Source of the DNA: Candidula unifasciata | Lineage: Eukaryota > Mollusca > Gastropoda > Stylommatophora > Geomitridae | Reading direction: 5' to 3' | Length of the DNA stretch: 64,000 bases | NCBI GenBank assembly: GCA_905116865.2 | Contig: CAJHNH020006556.1 | Span: 613,904 to 677,903 of the forward strand | Position numbers and translations under genes: made by a program | Part shown: piece after piece, positions 12,158 to 23,924 of the stretch | Numbering within the stretch: the stretch's first letter is position 1 | Layout: each line of letters opens with the position of its first letter | Notes under the pieces: model-generated | The model's input: the letters and a program-made list of their open reading frames with translations, nothing else | Databases searched by the model: none | Told to the model about the DNA's origin: nothing

Positions 12158-12360
12158 GTTCTTCTATGTGTTCGTGTGTGCGCTGTAAAGATTTTGGATA
12201 TGGGTTTGGTAGTATTTACGGTGGATGGGTGGAAGGGGTGTTAATTTTACTTTGGTACCTATGTCGACCCAGCCTGAAATAGTTACATAGCAGTGTCCTG
12301 AAAATTCCGGGTTGTCTGTGTTTTACTGAATAGATTCCGCCATTAGTGCTGATCAGCCTT

Positions 12361-12705
12361 TTAAACATAAGCCTATCATCTCATCTCGTCATCTCATGCC
12401 ATCGCATCTCATCTCATTTTCTCTTCTCCTTTTATCTCATGCCATCGCACCTTACCGTTTTTATCTCATCCTGTCATTATCTCATGCCATTGCATATCAT
12501 TATCTCATCTGATGTCATCATCTCACCTCACAGTCTCATCTTCTGTCATCATCTCATCTCATCATCTCATCTCGTCATCTCATCTCCTACCATCATCTCA
12601 TCTCATCTTCTCATCTCATCATCCCATCTCCGTTCATCGTCTCATCTCATCGTCTCATCTCCTTTCATCGTCTCATCTCTTCTCATCATCTCATCTTGAT
12701 CATAT
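12361..12705 (+). repeat. CATCT-rich degenerate repeat
   Basis: Irregular repetition of CATCT, TCATCTCATC and related 5-10 bp words runs about 345 bp. It gives Ser/His/Ile-rich frames that I treat as artefacts. It lies in the putative 3' untranslated or flanking region of the methionine-rich gene. Confidence 0.8.
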
Positions 12706-12851
12706 TACTGTTTGCAATGTCGAGGTGAAGTATACTTTACAGAAAAGTGTCTTCTTGTGTGCCTCGTAAATAGGGATTTCGCGGACTCGGTTATTCTCTC
12801 TGTCCATGGTTGGCATGGTCGGCCGCTGCTAGGCTGACGGACGAATTTGTA

Positions 12852-12857
12852 AATAAA
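12852..12857 (+). terminator. Candidate poly(A) signal of the methionine-rich gene
   Basis: AATAAA at 12852-12857 is followed by a TG/T-rich stretch (GCTTGCTGATG, ACTGTTTG). It is about 710 bp beyond the stop codon. It is the first canonical hexamer I noticed downstream on the plus strand; use is inferred. Confidence 0.4.
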
Positions 12858-13169
12858 TGCTTGCTGATGTAAACTGTTTGACTAAAGCCATATTCCCGAT
12901 TCTTCACTGTCATGAAATAAGAGTCTGGACGTACTGACTTGACAATAGACTGAGATTAAACTCCACTGAATACAGATGATGAAGAAGGGAGTTGCGTGAT
13001 GGTGGCCGCTGAAACATATTCTGGGAAAGGGGGTGGGTGGGGGGGGGGGGATTGAGGGAGATGCGTGGCTCAAGAGGCCTCACAAACTTGTTCAAGTGCA
13101 TTGAGATTGTGATGATGCTGGTGATGATGTTGATGATAATAATATATGCAAAGTAAAGGACCCTTTTCC

Positions 13170-13365
13170 ACAGCATTGATATAAATTAGTCGACTCACAC
13201 AGGCCGCCTCTACTTCCCAGGACTCTACCTGGTACCCATTTAAGGTAGCGTCTACCTAGAAGCCAATGTCATTTTTTTTAAAATAGTCCAGCTCCGTCAG
13301 TACCCGAATCCACAACCTTCTGATCCGCAGGCAAGCGTCTAGTCGCTAAACTACGGCGGTTTCCT
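13170..13365 (-). mobile_element. tRNA-headed SINE, family B
   Basis: On the plus strand the copy runs from CTACTTCCCAGGACTC through CTGGTACCCATTTAAGG to GATCCGCAGGCAAGCG, which is the reversed tRNA-like head. Relatives are at 19735-19990, 35865-35975, 39050-39310 and 40460-40640. The head sits at the right end, so the element is on the minus strand. Confidence 0.7.
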
Positions 13366-13549
13366 ATGGTATATGTACTGGATGAAAACTAAATATAATA
13401 TTTGAAATATCCTTTAGTGAAAATTAAATAAATAATTCAAAAGGTAACTTCTATGGGTGGGTATGGGAAAACCACTTAGACTCATGTCATGTTTTGTAAA
13501 TGTTTGTTCAGACCAATTTTGACGATGCCCCTCCACCACAATTTTTTTT

Positions 13550-13612
13550 TTAAATTGTGTGCGTGCGTGCGTTTGTGTGTCTGATGTGTGTGTGCGTGCG
13601 TGCGTGTGTGTG
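13550..13612 (+). repeat. TG/CG-type simple repeat
   Basis: Runs of GTGCGTGCGTGCG and TGTGTG alternate here. A purine-pyrimidine alternating tract of this kind is common in intergenic DNA. No gene is implied. Confidence 0.8.
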
Positions 13613-13843
13613 TGGTTGGGAAAGGGAGAAGCTTCGCGATTCATAAGCTCCCAAGTCCTTTCGCCCCCTGCTCAGAGTGAGGGAATGTGTTCAAATCTTA
13701 ATCAGCAGAGATTTGTAGAATAAACATGTGTGTTTCTGTAGGTCGGAGCAGCCTAAAAGATCTACCAGGAAATGCCCTGAAAAGTACAAACTTCTTCGTT
13801 AATTTTCCTGTTGTGCACTTAAATGTCACACAGAGCTCGCAGT

Positions 13844-14050
13844 CTATTCTATTCTATCATGTGCAATAAAGTCAATATCATGGTTGGAATTTAGTCCAGC
13901 AGCTTTGGTCTCTCTCATCAACGTTCGTCTAAGGGTTTCTCTTGGCCCTCCCCTCCTCTTTAATCTATTTATTTCCCATTTAAATGCCTGTTTGGTGGTT
14001 CTTGTCAGGATGTGTCCAGTGTAACGCCATCTTCTCTGCTTCATAACTGT
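13844..14050 (-). mobile_element. LINE 3'-end fragment
   Basis: The minus-strand frame reads RRWRYTGHILTR, then GGPRETLRRTLMRETKAAGL. This is the basic C-terminal tail seen in many non-LTR retrotransposon ORF2 proteins (a W-x-GH-x-R motif followed by GRPxxTWRR). It carries no reverse transcriptase core and is a 5'-truncated remnant. Confidence 0.6.
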
Positions 14051-14289
14051 TGATACTGGTGGCTCCCAGGCATTTCTCTTTTTTCTTCACTCCTTTTGAA
14101 TTCATCTCATTTTATTTTCAGCATTTTTCTTAGACAATTGTTTTCGAATGCGTCTAACTTTCGTTCCTCATCCTTAACTTTCACTTGCTTTTGTTGAAAC
14201 TGAAATAACGTTAGCGCTGAAAATACGTAACTTGGTTTTTAAAACTATACAATTTAGAGTTCAGTATTTTGTTCTAGTCATTAAAAGCG

Positions 14290-14545
14290 AATAGTACCAA
14301 CTACCATGGTTTGGGCATATTGAGAGAATGTCAGATGACAACGAGGTAAAAACTGTATACACAAGGGAGCTGAATGGTCGTAGACCACGAGGCAGACCAA
14401 GAAGACGATGGAGAGATAATGTCTAGACAGACCTGCAAACACTTAGTGTCACCAACTGGAAAGAGAAGACCAACGAGAGAGACGAATGGAAGCGTGTGAT
14501 ATCTGCACCAGGGAACCTCAAAGGCTCGGAACACTGAAGAAGAAG
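14290..14545 (+). mobile_element. LINE 3'-end fragment with GAA tail
   Basis: The plus strand encodes WFGHIERMSDDNEV, then GRRPRGRPRRRWRDNV and an in-frame TAG, then TDLQTLSVTNWKEKTNERD. The coding part ends just before GAAGAAGAAG, a simple-repeat tail. The same family is present at 42400-42650 inside the second TIR element. Confidence 0.7.
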
Positions 14546-14549
14546 AATT

Positions 14550-15160
14550 ACAAACTACCAAAGCGATATTGAGATACCCCAGATTGTAGTGATCAGTATG
14601 TCCAGTTATGGCGTAAATAGGGGATCGATGCAATCATGTTGAAGACATGCATGCTGTATGTATGCTAGTGGTTCCTCAATGGTCGACCCGGTCGCCGATG
14701 GTTAAATTCTCGTGCAGACTTCGCTGAATATATGCTTTAGGAAACTTTCAAGCTATATAGTAACTGCGCCCAGCTTAACATTGGACAAATCTTCTGTTAA
14801 GATGCTTGAATCACATGGGTGACCCTTGCTATTTCGGTATACTAAATGTAGCTTTTGTTTTCGTCACGTACTCTTGTAGACAGGAGAATGTGTGGAAGTA
14901 AGATAGCCCCAGAATTTGTCGTAATTCGATTTTGTATTTTTCAACATTATTTTTATTGAAACGGGTTTACACAATTGTACATGACATACACACATTCAGT
15001 CTATGTACGTATAATTATTGTACACATTGTGGGTGGGAGGGTGGCTGGGGTGGGGGGGGGGGGGGAATAACTTATGTACTATACTTCATCAGCTCCGTGA
15101 ACTTTTTGGCCCCACCAATGTAGTTAGCTTTCTTTATTGACAGATTACATTTATTTATTA
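14550..15160. other. No gene recognised
   Basis: I see no coding segment, repeat family or RNA in this stretch apart from a poly-G run near 15045-15065. Confidence 0.4.
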
Positions 15161-15162
15161 TG

Positions 15163-15779
15163 ATCGTCAATGTGGATAGTCGTCAATGTGGATAGTCGTC
15201 AATGTGGATAGTCGTCAATGTGGATAGTCGTCAATGTGGATAGTCGTCAATGTGGATAGTCGTCAATGTGGATAGTCGTCAATGTGGATAGTCGTCAATG
15301 TGGATAGTCGTCAATGTGGATAGTCGTCAATGTGGATAGTCGTCAATGTGGATAGATCGTCAATGTGGATAGTCGTCAATGTGGATAGTCGTCAATGTGG
15401 ATAGTCGTCAATGTGGATAGTCGTCAATGTGGATAGTCGTCAATGTGGATAGTCGTCAATGTGGATAGTCGTCAATGTGGATAGTCGTCAATGTGGATAG
15501 TCGTCAATGTGGATAGTCGTCAATGTGGATAGTCGTCAATGTGGATAGTCGTCAATGTGGATAGTCGTCAATGTGGATAGTCGTCAATGTGGATAGTCGT
15601 CAATGTGGATAGTCGTCAATGTGGATAGTCGTCAATGTGGATAGTCGTCAATGTGGATAGTCGTCAATGTGGATAGTCGTCAATGTGGATAGTCGTCAAT
15701 GTGGATAGTCGTCAATGTGGATAGTCGTCAATGTGGATAGTCGTCAATGTGGATAGTCGTCAATGTGGATAGTCGTCAA
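15163..15779 (+). repeat. 16-bp satellite array, about 38 copies
   Basis: The unit GTCGTCAATGTGGATA is repeated head to tail with almost no variation. The one irregularity noticed is an extra base near 15352 (GATAGATCGTC). There are no spacers, so it is not a CRISPR. 16 bp is not a multiple of 3, so it is not a coding repeat. Confidence 0.95.
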
Positions 15780-16209
15780 GTCGCGTCAGTGGTAAGCAGA
15801 AGAGTGGGTGTATTCGGTAACCATGGTGACTCTCTTTCTTTGACCACTTTCAGCTAGGTCTAACCATGGTGACGATGATGCTTGAACTATGTACTGCACG
15901 CTTTAAAACTGAGCTCTCATTGGAGGAAATCTGTTTCGAATCAGATGTAGAGAAAGACGAAGAAGAAGGAGGATGGGGAGGAGGACGAATAGTAGCAGCA
16001 GCAGGAGAAAGATGAAGAAGAAAATTAGGATAATGAAAGCGAGTAAAAGGATTTAAATGAGCTTGACAAAGGCGACATACAATGACAGGAGGAGTGAAAA
16101 ACAAAAATATAACCTTTATTTAAAAATCCAATGCATTTATTTGTTTAACTTTCCAGATTCCAACAGAAATCCTAATCGATTGTTTCTGGACAGAAGCCGC
16201 CGCCGCCGC

Positions 16210-16305
16210 TTCTGCTGCTGCTGCTGTTGCTGCTGCTGCTGTTGCTGCTGCTGTTGCTGCTGCTGCTGTTGCTGCTGCTGTTGCTGAGTTGCTGCTGCTG
16301 CTCAA
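16210..16305 (+). repeat. CTG/TTG trinucleotide repeat
   Basis: CTGCTGCTGTTGCTGCTG-type repeats run for roughly 90 bp. The translated poly-Cys and poly-Ala frames are artefacts of this tract. Confidence 0.9.
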
Positions 16306-16624
16306 AATCCATGTACACGATGTTTTGATTTGTATCTTATTAGAACCGGCACATGATGTTAGATCCTGCCCCAGCCCGCCCAGTTATGTCACTAGAAACC
16401 TTTTGGATGTGATTCTACGCTCATGTAGTCTCTATGAATTAATCCAGTAACATAAAGTGTATTGATCGGCACTTATAGAAAGAAGTAGAAAGATAGAAGA
16501 ACACACTAGACAACATAAAAATCGAAAGCTATAGTTACCGTGCCGGTTTATTTATTATGTAGTCTCTGCATGATCTCTCACTGGGATATCGTGCTATCCC
16601 TCTCTTTGCCTGTTCTATTGTATA

Positions 16625-16960
16625 TTTTCTTCTTCTTCCTTTTAGCACTCACTCGCTCTTACTATACACTGGTTGTAAATTCAAGTACAAAGCTCTGGTT
16701 GTTCGTTCGCATCTGGACTATGGTCTTGTTCCAGAACTTGAGCTTTGTGTGCACATCCGTTTTACAGATCAGGCTGGGGTTTTTTTTTTTTTTTTTTTTT
16801 TTTGGTATGCAGGCTGTTGGTTCCTCACCTCTCAGATGCATCCTGACTTGGAAAGCAACATCCCGAATTAGTCACCTATTAGAACAAGCTTATTAGGGAA
16901 GCTGTGGATCAACTATGTTTTCTTTCCCTAAATTGGGATCCCTGAACACAAACAGGAAGA
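16625..16960 (-). mobile_element. SINE-like family A copy
   Basis: Shares GTTGTTCGTTCGCATCTGGA, the CTCTCAGATGCATCCTGACT core and the AATTAGTCACCTATTAGAAC segment with other family A copies. TTCTTCTTCTTCC at the left is the reversed GAA tail, so the element is on the minus strand. An internal T-run sits near 16780-16803. Confidence 0.65.
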
Positions 16961-16969
16961 TTATTTTAT

Positions 16970-17815
16970 TGACATTGAATGTTGAAATTATGGCACCTAT
17001 TTCACTGTATTTTGTACCTTAATGATCAGTAATTGCTGGTAGCAAATAATGATTTATCAGAATATGTAAAGTGACAGCAAATATGTTTGAGTAATATAAA
17101 GTTGTAAGCTTTTTAAAAGAATCATCACAGGGTTGCGATAAAACCTTTTTTTTTTTTTTTAAATAAGTTTCACCGATGTTTTAGATTACAGTTTAATTAC
17201 CAATTTCAAAAAATTATTTACCGACCTCTACAGTCCAACTGCATTAGCCAAGCATCCTTTAGTCTCCAGGCTGGGTCCTTACCAGCCGGAGACTGTAAGT
17301 TACACCTGGCGGGTATCACCGTTACAGGAGCCATAATTATGTCTTCTTTAGATGTTGAACCGGGTATCTGTGAGGCCTTGTTTGGTCTGCCATTCAGATT
17401 GGGATTGTTTAATCTGAGCATGGTGTAGTTAATCTCGAGGTATCAGCCTGGAGGGGACAAACAGATCGATTGATCTCCAGGGTCAGTTACCTTCCGCCAA
17501 GACGCAAAAAGGAGAATATGGAGTATATCGTGTCAGTGAGAAAACTGAAGTGGAAGAGAGCCGGGTTAGGGGGGGGGGGGAGGTAAAAGGAGAAAACTGA
17601 AATACATCGTGACGGTAGGAAATTTGGAGGGAAGGAGACGGAGAGGGAGACCGACAGAAAAGATACTTGCCAGATTATCATCATCGCATGGAGGATCATC
17701 TGTGTCAGAGTAGACTGAAAGTACACGAAACGGAAGGTTGTGGATATCACGGCTACCATGGTTACACGGCATAGACTTTAAGAAGAAGACGTAAAAGTGG
17801 ATTTACAGACAGTAA
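16970..17815. other. No gene recognised; possible old repeat
   Basis: No coding region is supported. About 17225-17290 shares CTGCATTAGCCAAG-like sequence with about 44005-44045, which suggests an unidentified interspersed repeat. The frames seen on either strand are short and featureless. Confidence 0.35.
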
Positions 17816-17818
17816 ATA

Positions 17819-17819
<1 letters not shown>

Positions 17820-17907
<88 letters not shown>
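17820..17907 (+). repeat. (AC)n(AT)n microsatellite
   Basis: A compound dinucleotide tract: CA repeats for about 45 bp pass directly into TA repeats for about 42 bp. Confidence 0.95.
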
Positions 17908-17909
<2 letters not shown>

Positions 17910-18549
17910 GTTGAAAAAATGGCCCCAGCTGCAGTCTATTATTTATCGTAAGGATTAGTAATTAGTAGCAGTGGGAAACACATATCAAACTATCTAAAAT
18001 GGTAATAAATATTCTTGTTTAGTATTAAATAGTTCAATGCCAAATGTTACCAGATATAAACTTGTTAAGCAGTTTTACTTCAGCAATATTTCAGAATACT
18101 TTTAACGGATGTTGAAGTCAATGTTCTAAACATTTTTCCGTTACAAATTTCATATTAATTGACCGTATTTATAAAAGACACTGAAATCATTCCACGATTT
18201 GTTTTCTGGAGACGATTTGTGTGAATTCCCTTATAAACAGTTGTGTATGGTTGGGAAAGTATGTGGCAGTAATGTATTATTTAGTGGATGTGTATGTATA
18301 TGATAATTGTATGTAACCGTATATATTTAAACAAAATCGTAATAATTTTTTTGTTCTGAAATAACTATACATTCTGCTCACTATGCATAATCCGCAAGCA
18401 ATGTATACACTTACACACTGTAGCAAACGGAAAACCATTATAAAAGTAAAAATGCTTTTAAAAAAAAATTCAAACATTATTCCTCCACCCTCCCCCCCCC
18501 CCCTTTCCTCAACCACCACGACCACCGTAAAATATGTTTATGAGGCCTC

Positions 18550-18850
18550 AAGAGGCCTGAGGCCTAAAGTCCTGGTTCAAGCGCTGTAAATGAGCCCTGG
18601 CTACGCCTGACTGGACATCCATCAGATCGCAAGCCATTAGCACAGAATCACCCAGTCTGTGGGCCCATTCGTTTCCCAACACGTTGATATACTTTAGGAA
18701 AAAAATGGGAGGGTGTGGAAGGATACAAGAATTTGTTCTGTGTATATTTATCACAATATGCATCAAGGCCTGATATGCTATTTCATTATGACATAACGGG
18801 GATGTCCTAACTCTTTGTATCAAGTAGGTATTCACGGGCCTTGGAAACTA
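18550..18850 (-). mobile_element. Decayed RNase H segment of a LINE
   Basis: On the minus strand the frame contains LGNEWAHRLGDSVLMACDLM, resembling the GNExADxLAxxAL end of retrotransposon RNase H domains, with the catalytic Asp replaced by His. No more of the domain is readable. Confidence 0.4.
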
Positions 18851-18889
18851 CTACTGTGAGAACCACCACATGGCAGAGGTCTGATCTAC

Positions 18890-19100
18890 AAACTATTAGA
18901 AGGTAGTAGTACATTTTACCCCACTAGGATATATTACAAGCGATAAACACCCGATGACACAAAGTGCCACATGCGGATTAGGATCAACGTGGAGAGGTCC
19001 CAGAAACCGCGTTCAGCCATTAGACCATATTTATGGCCAGGCTATATTGCTGCCCCTGGCAAAAGCCAGAGTAGGGCTTGAAAAAACGAAAAATGTCATC
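18890..19100 (+). mobile_element. Interspersed repeat, family C
   Basis: Contains ACACCCGATGACACAAAGTG, GGAGAGGTCCCAGAAACC and CCCCTGGCAAAAGCCAGAGT. The same repeat is at 22320-22500 (opposite strand) and at 49807-50032, where flanking duplications show it as an insertion. No coding potential is seen. Confidence 0.7.
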
Positions 19101-19452
19101 CTAAAAAGGACGGGAAGTGTTATTAGCTACTAATTTTGGAAGGTCAGACAACTTTCAGATAGACAGAAATATGCATAGGAAGATAACATGGACAGAAAAT
19201 GTTTATTTGTATGTGTGAAATGTGGACAACAAAATTTTCATTTGAGAAATTTACTCCAAATTATTAGATAAGGTTAGAAATATGCGCGTGTTTACATTCC
19301 TACATGGTATTTATCGTGAAGACATACATGTGATCCTCTGATTATCCTTCACAATCATTGGTTAATCATAGGTTTTTCATTTTTCGAGTTTTTCATCGAA
19401 AATAGAATACTTTTAATTTGCGAGAGCTAGAAAAAGATAGCTGAAGTGTGTT

Positions 19453-19501
<49 letters not shown>

Positions 19502-19730
19502 ATTATATAGAAATAGAATAATATTCATCTGAAAATATTGTCTGAAGAAGAGACATGTTCAGTTGAGAACTTATATGGTGCTAAGGAGAAAGAGGCGATT
19601 CTGTTAGTAGGTCAAATTTTTTTTTTTTTAGAAAGGGAGAAAACTCAGTTTGCATTCTTAAAACTATCAATTAGGATTATGTCCCATAGATTATGAATTC
19701 CTAAAAGATCAATTTTTAAAAAGTAAACAG
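19100..19730. other. No gene; long poly-T
   Basis: Nothing is recognised except a poly-T run of about 45 bases near 19453-19497 and a short one near 19619. Confidence 0.5.
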
Positions 19731-19734
19731 TAAG

Positions 19735-19990
19735 GTACTCTTTTCCACGCTTTTGAGCGTAATGGGAATATTGGGCTAGGTCTATATTTATAGGTCAAAC
19801 AGCACTTGGTGTCTGATGTAATAAACATCACGCCGGTCGCCTTGACTTCATCGGACTTGATCTGGTACCCATTTAAGGCAGGGCCGACCTGGAAGATAAG
19901 ATCGATTTTTTTCAAGTCCGGCTTTATCAGGACTTGTACCCACGACCTGTGGGTCCGCAGGCGAGCGTTTAGCCGCCACACCACGGTGGA
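19735..19990 (-). mobile_element. tRNA-headed SINE, family B
   Basis: Matches 39050-39310 in the reverse sense: CGCTTTTGAGCGTAATGG at the left, CTGGTACCCATTTAAGGCAG in the middle, and GGGTCCGCAGGCGAGCG with CCACACCACGG at the right, which is the reversed tRNA-like head. Confidence 0.75.
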
Positions 19991-20403
19991 TTACAAATCT
20001 AGGATTAATTACAGCATTTGCCAATTTATATTAGTCTTCTGTCCTTGATTCCCCCCCCCCCCCCCCATGAACCAATTGGAATCTGTTGATATTACTGTAT
20101 AATTCATGGTCTCAAATTTTTAATTTATATTATTTATTATTATTATGAAATATTCTGTTGACTGTTAAAAGGTGATACACGAAATTCTGCTTTTACGGTG
20201 TCGGCTAATTTATACATTTATGCAAACTGTCCTTTGTGTGACTGTCTGTGTGAGTGTGTGTGCGGGTGGGTGGGTTGGCGGTTGCCTGTGCGGGTGGGTG
20301 TGTGTGTACGCGCGCGGGTGGATGGGTGTGTGTGTGGGTGTGTGTAGGGGGGGGGGGGTAGGGGTGTATATGTGTGTGTTTTCCAAGCTCTTAAAGCTGT
20401 TTT

Positions 20404-20927
20404 TTACTGTCCAGTGTTGCCACTTTTCTTTGACAAAAAAACATCAAAAAGAGAGTCAAAAAATATCTAAAACCATCTAAATTAGCGTGGAAAACATCTA
20501 GAAAAAACATCCTAATGGAAAGAGTCACAAATTACAAAGCAATTGATATGACTTGTCCTAAAGAATCGTGTCCTCATCTTTACTGAAGTCTGCCTTACAA
20601 GATCCACAGGATAAACTTGAAGCTGAAGCTTCAGATCCAAAATGACTCTAGTATGCTTTAGCTGTTCCAATTTCTTTTAATACCCAATCAGGGAGCTGAT
20701 AAGTGGAACAGCCTTTTCCTACTCTTACAAGGCCGAATTTTATTGTCAAGATAGCATTTAAGAGGCAAAATTGCATCCTGTTTCTTAGGTTAGATTTGAT
20801 AAATTCACTCCAAATGAAAAACATAGAAAGACATCTACCATCTAAACGTCAAAAACGCCATCTAAAAGCAAGGGAAAACATCTAAATCTGGATGGAAAAC
20901 ATCCAAAGTGGCAACACTGGTACTGTC
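20404..20927. mobile_element. 508-bp hAT-like non-autonomous element with TSD
   Basis: The element spans 20412-20919. It begins CAGTGTTGCCACTT and ends AAGTGGCAACACTG, a terminal inverted repeat. Flanking octamers are TTACTGTC (20404-20411) and GTACTGTC (20920-20927), 7 of 8 identical. An 8-bp duplication is typical of hAT transposons. Its ends match the larger element at 50815-51745 in inverted orientation. No transposase is encoded. Confidence 0.8.
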
Positions 20928-20929
20928 CC

Positions 20930-21745
20930 GTGCACATACTTGATCACATGTTGTTTTGACGCTGTGGGGCTGCCATAATGTAACTGTTTTAGGGTTGAAT
21001 TAAACGGGGTTTCTGGTGTATCTACCTGTTTGATTTTCAATCGCGGGGTGGTAATCTCACGGACAGCAATCGAGAAGGCAACAATGACCTCCACAACTAT
21101 CCGTGTCAACGTCATCTTTTTTCACTTAGCACTAAAGGAATTGCTCACTGAGGTGGTTCTGTTAACATCAAGATAAATATCTAACGTAATCACAAATTAT
21201 CATTCGATTTACACCAAAACTATCTGATGTAGGCATTGCACTATGTAGAGTTATCTAGTTATTGTCTACTTTGATTTTTGTACATTGATGGTTTTCTTTC
21301 ATTTATAGGGGAAAATAGAACAATTTTATCTGCACAAACTGTAATGTAAAAGTAAAGAAGAATGTTCCATTAAAACCACAGTTTTTAGTGTCGTAATATT
21401 GGTTTTCAGTTGATGTCATGTCTGTCAAACTATACATGTTTATCCACATTAATCAGTATTTTTTAAATAATATTTACGAAGAAAAAATCTGGCATTCGAT
21501 GATTTTCGCAAGGGTAAATTACTACCCGCTCGTATTGACACGTTGATTGGTTAATTTACTTTATGAGGTTCATTACATTTGGTCAAAGGATGCAAAGTTG
21601 TACATTTGGACAGTTGGTTTTTAAGGAATTTGTGAATTCACTACAATGAAGTATCGTCATTTCCATATGCAGGCTTCTTTTCGTTATGACCACAAAAATA
21701 TTTGAACGTAACTGCCAACAAATAATGTCTGTATTTCTTAGATTT
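20930..21745. other. No gene recognised
   Basis: AT-rich sequence with short unconvincing frames and no repeat family I recognise. Confidence 0.4.
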
Positions 21746-21749
21746 CTTA

Positions 21750-21753
21750 GACA

Positions 21754-21808
<55 letters not shown>
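21750..21808 (+). repeat. (AC)n microsatellite
   Basis: About 29 CA repeats with one interruption. A Cys/Val frame on the minus strand is an artefact of it. Confidence 0.95.
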
Positions 21809-21811
<3 letters not shown>

Positions 21812-22319
21812 CTGAAGTAGAAAACAAAAGCATTCAGGCAGCGATGACGTATAAGATAAAGTTACTATGTTCGTTGATAAGAGAGACTAGAAGTTCTGGA
21901 TTATCTATACGATATAGAAAACAAAATGAACAATCGAATGATCGACTGTGAGCCCCATGTGATATTTATCGACTCAACATTATATTATGACAGTTTTAAC
22001 CCAATTTGATCCATTTTCACTGCATTTGTTACTTAAATCGTTGTCTCCCTTGTACAATTTCTCAAATTTACAAAGAATGTGCCTTGTTTATTCAGACAAT
22101 CAAAATTCTGTTTTTGATACAAATTTACGAATTTTGGTTTTCTTGTTTCTATTTCTGATGTACATATTTTTTTTTTTTTTTTTACAACCGTTAACAGGGC
22201 ATTCCACCATTAACAAAATGGTTCATCGGCAATAATGCTCGTTTCGAACTCGATAAGGGAGAATTAAAATTCAATCAAAGTAAAAATATATCTTTTGCTG
22301 TCAAATGATTGTGGGTGCA

Positions 22320-22500
22320 ATTGTTCGTTAGTTGAAGCCTTACTCTGGCTCTTGCTAGGGACCGCAATATAGCCCGGCCATGAATATGGTTTAATGTCTG
22401 AACGCGATTTCTGGGACCTCTCCACGAGTGATCCTCATTCACATGGTGGCACTTTGTTTATCGCTTGCGGGATGTCCTGGTGGGGTAAAAGAAGATGGAT
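22320..22500 (-). mobile_element. Interspersed repeat, family C
   Basis: Reverse complement of the 18890 and 49807 copies: TTACTCTGGCTCTTGCTAGG, GGGACCTCTCCACGAGTGAT, then GATGTCCTGGTGGGGTAAAA. Confidence 0.7.
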
Positions 22501-22509
22501 AGATAGAAT

Positions 22510-23440
22510 TTGGATCCTAGAGGTGTGGATGTCCGGAAACAACAATATGACTTATTTTATGGAAACAGATTTTGAAGAGTTGGGGATTGAAAATGAAAGT
22601 TGCTTAACAAAATCGTGTTTTTTTTTTTAAAGCTAAAAGTAAAATTATTTTTAAAATACATGTAACTGCTAACTCAGCCATACTACAGGGAAGTGTCAGA
22701 GTGTTTGAATGCAACTAGTAGTCAGGAGGCACAGGCGATACGAATATAAGAACAGCATCAACAGTTGTTCATCAGTCGCTGGGGGTGTACAAACTGACAA
22801 CGTTGGAGATTCCGGCAACTTACTGACCTTCATAACGGAGACAACTGGGGCGAGACTGAGACATTCGAATCCCAGAATCATGAGATAGGGCACATCGTAT
22901 TTATTTATATGTTCACCTCTCACTTTTAGAGAAAACGCTCCTATTTTCTGTCTATTCAACTGGGCTATATGGAATAGCTTTAAAGTTGATCGTGATCTAG
23001 TTACCAAATACGTTTACTAAGCCAGCCATGGATAATCTCTCCACAATGCACCACACCAGCTCCCATCATGAGATTTGACCACATGTTGCTTTGTAACCCC
23101 AGGGGTGCTCTGATTTTACCGTGTCATACAGTTGAAAGGCGTTTCTAGGATATGCTATTGTTTGATACTGATCCGGAGCAGGGTCGTCTTAACGCGTGGA
23201 TTTGTTGGGCGCTTGTCCGGAGCCCCTCTATGAGCACAGGGGCCATATGCTAATATGTACATGTCAAGTGACTTACCATTAAAAACAAAACAGAATAATT
23301 TTTGTGGTTATCGTATGTGCCTTGACACACTGGTTTGCCAAGAGACTTATAATGCTGTTAAGACGGCTCTATCCTAGGCTGTTGATCCTGGAGTGGACAC
23401 GTCACCACCACCACCACTCCAGAGCTGTCATATTCATTCT
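22510..23440. other. No gene recognised
   Basis: A minus-strand frame of about 100 codons (22696-23007) has no recognisable motif or splice context. I leave it uncalled. Confidence 0.35.
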
Positions 23441-23444
23441 TCAA

Positions 23445-23590
23445 AGTTTTAAGTTTGAACGTCGGATCAACATCATGGCACACGGGTAGTAACCCATAAG
23501 TGTTCCGTTCTTCTTCTAACCCAAGTCTGAGTCCGAAGAAGCTCAGCACAGTGCACATGCTCTGTAGCGCCGGCGATTATCCTGAATTCT
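23445..23590 (-). repeat. Interspersed repeat, family D
   Basis: Shares ATCATGGCACACGGGTAGTA, AACCCATAAGTG and GAGTCCGAAGAAGCTCAGCA with 30800-30945, which lies in the opposite orientation. Function and ends are unknown. Confidence 0.65.
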
Positions 23591-23924
23591 TCAAAGTTGC
23601 GGTACTTATTATCTTTGCATGTTATTTTTGATGTGATAATATTGTTGGCAGTTTTCTCTACCCTTTCCCGCGAACACTACCAGAGCGTCGAGAAAGTGCC
23701 CAAATTATATGTCTTTTTTTGTAACCTAAATTGTTAAATACTTTATCTTGAAAGTCAATTCTGTCATACGGCTGGTTGAGATCAAACGTCAAATTAAACA
23801 ACTTTTTACATTTTTCTTCTTGACTTGTTTGTCCACCTTATTGCAAATGCTTTGTTGTCTCCATTATCGGTTCGGTTATTATACGAAAATGTGGCTATAT
23901 TAGTTTTATTTTTCTAAGTCATCA

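Noticed and set aside
12346..12769. Ser/His/Ile-rich proteins after the methionine gene
   Set aside because: CATCT-type simple repeat read in several frames.
15163..15779. CRISPR-like regular array
   Set aside because: 16-bp units abut with no spacers, and the genome context is eukaryotic.
16057..16305. Poly-Cys and poly-Ala frames
   Set aside because: CTG/TTG trinucleotide repeat; no conserved flanks.
21583..21804. Cys-Val repeat protein
   Set aside because: (AC)n microsatellite.
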